Assembly: GCA_015655565.1 (NCBI GenBank)
Contig: JAATEU010000029.1
Coordinates: forward strand, 1 to 6,861
Source of the DNA: Clostridiales bacterium
Lineage (GTDB): Bacteria; Bacillota; Clostridia; Lachnospirales; Lachnospiraceae
DNA: 6,861 nt
Direction of reading: 5' to 3'
A program made the position numbers and the translations under genes. Below, piece after piece: positions 6,754 to 6,861 of this stretch (position 1 is its first letter; each line of letters opens with the position of its first letter). The notes below the pieces were generated by a model. That model searched no databases. It saw only the letters and a list, made by a program, of their open reading frames with translations, and had not been told where the DNA came from.

Positions 6754-6861
6754 GGAATTCTTAATGTCTTAATCCTGCATACCTGCCAGGGGAGCCGGAA
6801 GTAAGGCATTCCTATATAGCGCTTAGACTAAATCAATGTTAAATATAGTATGATTGGACAA
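6754..6861. other. Intergenic tail after the kinase gene
   Basis: The last 108 bases contain no gene start with a ribosome site and no clear terminator. Near the end, TATAGT (6844-6849) and TATGAT (6849-6854) look like -10 elements, with TTAGAC (6823-6828) upstream at imperfect spacing, so a promoter for a next rightward gene is possible. An ATG at 6850 has no Shine-Dalgarno sequence and is not called. Confidence 0.3.

Overview
The window looks like chromosomal DNA from a low-GC, strictly anaerobic Firmicute, most likely a clostridium or a gut Lachnospiraceae-type organism. The reasons are strong GGAGG-type ribosome binding sites, AT-rich intergenic DNA, a flavin/iron-sulfur ene-reductase of the kind common in gut clostridia, and a YesM-type sensor kinase. 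This placement is inference from style and gene content. There are five full-length genes. I see no tRNA, rRNA, CRISPR array, insertion sequence or phage gene.

Left part (1-3000): an AraC-family regulator reads rightward (35-1000) and faces a large leftward gene (1080-2996). That gene encodes a 638-residue FMN/[4Fe-4S]/FAD oxidoreductase of the 2,4-dienoyl-CoA reductase / enoate reductase / BaiCD-BaiH superfamily. The two genes converge on a hairpin at 1005-1035 that can end the AraC transcript and probably the oxidoreductase transcript too.

Middle (2997-3859): a TetR-family regulator (3169-3759) is divergent from the oxidoreductase. The 172-base divergent region holds a good leftward promoter, an extended -10 for tetR and a perfect 16-base palindrome (TATTACC-TC-GGTAATA) at the predicted oxidoreductase transcription start. 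This is the classic layout of a local TetR repressor controlling an enzyme, probably induced by the substrate or a toxic relative of it. An EamA/DMT transporter (3860-4723) follows tetR on the same strand after 100 bases and may be part of the same unit.

Right part (4724-6861): a 170-base leader with several mutually complementary CCCTAAA/TTTAGG elements precedes a membrane sensor histidine kinase of the LytS/YesM class (4894-6753). No partner response regulator lies in the last 108 bases, so the partner is outside the window or the kinase is an orphan.

I found no multi-gene system that I would call new. The points most worth following are the enzyme/TetR pair with its operator and unknown substrate, the unusually similar two halves of the transporter, the altered ATP-binding box of the kinase, and the possible RNA switch in front of it.
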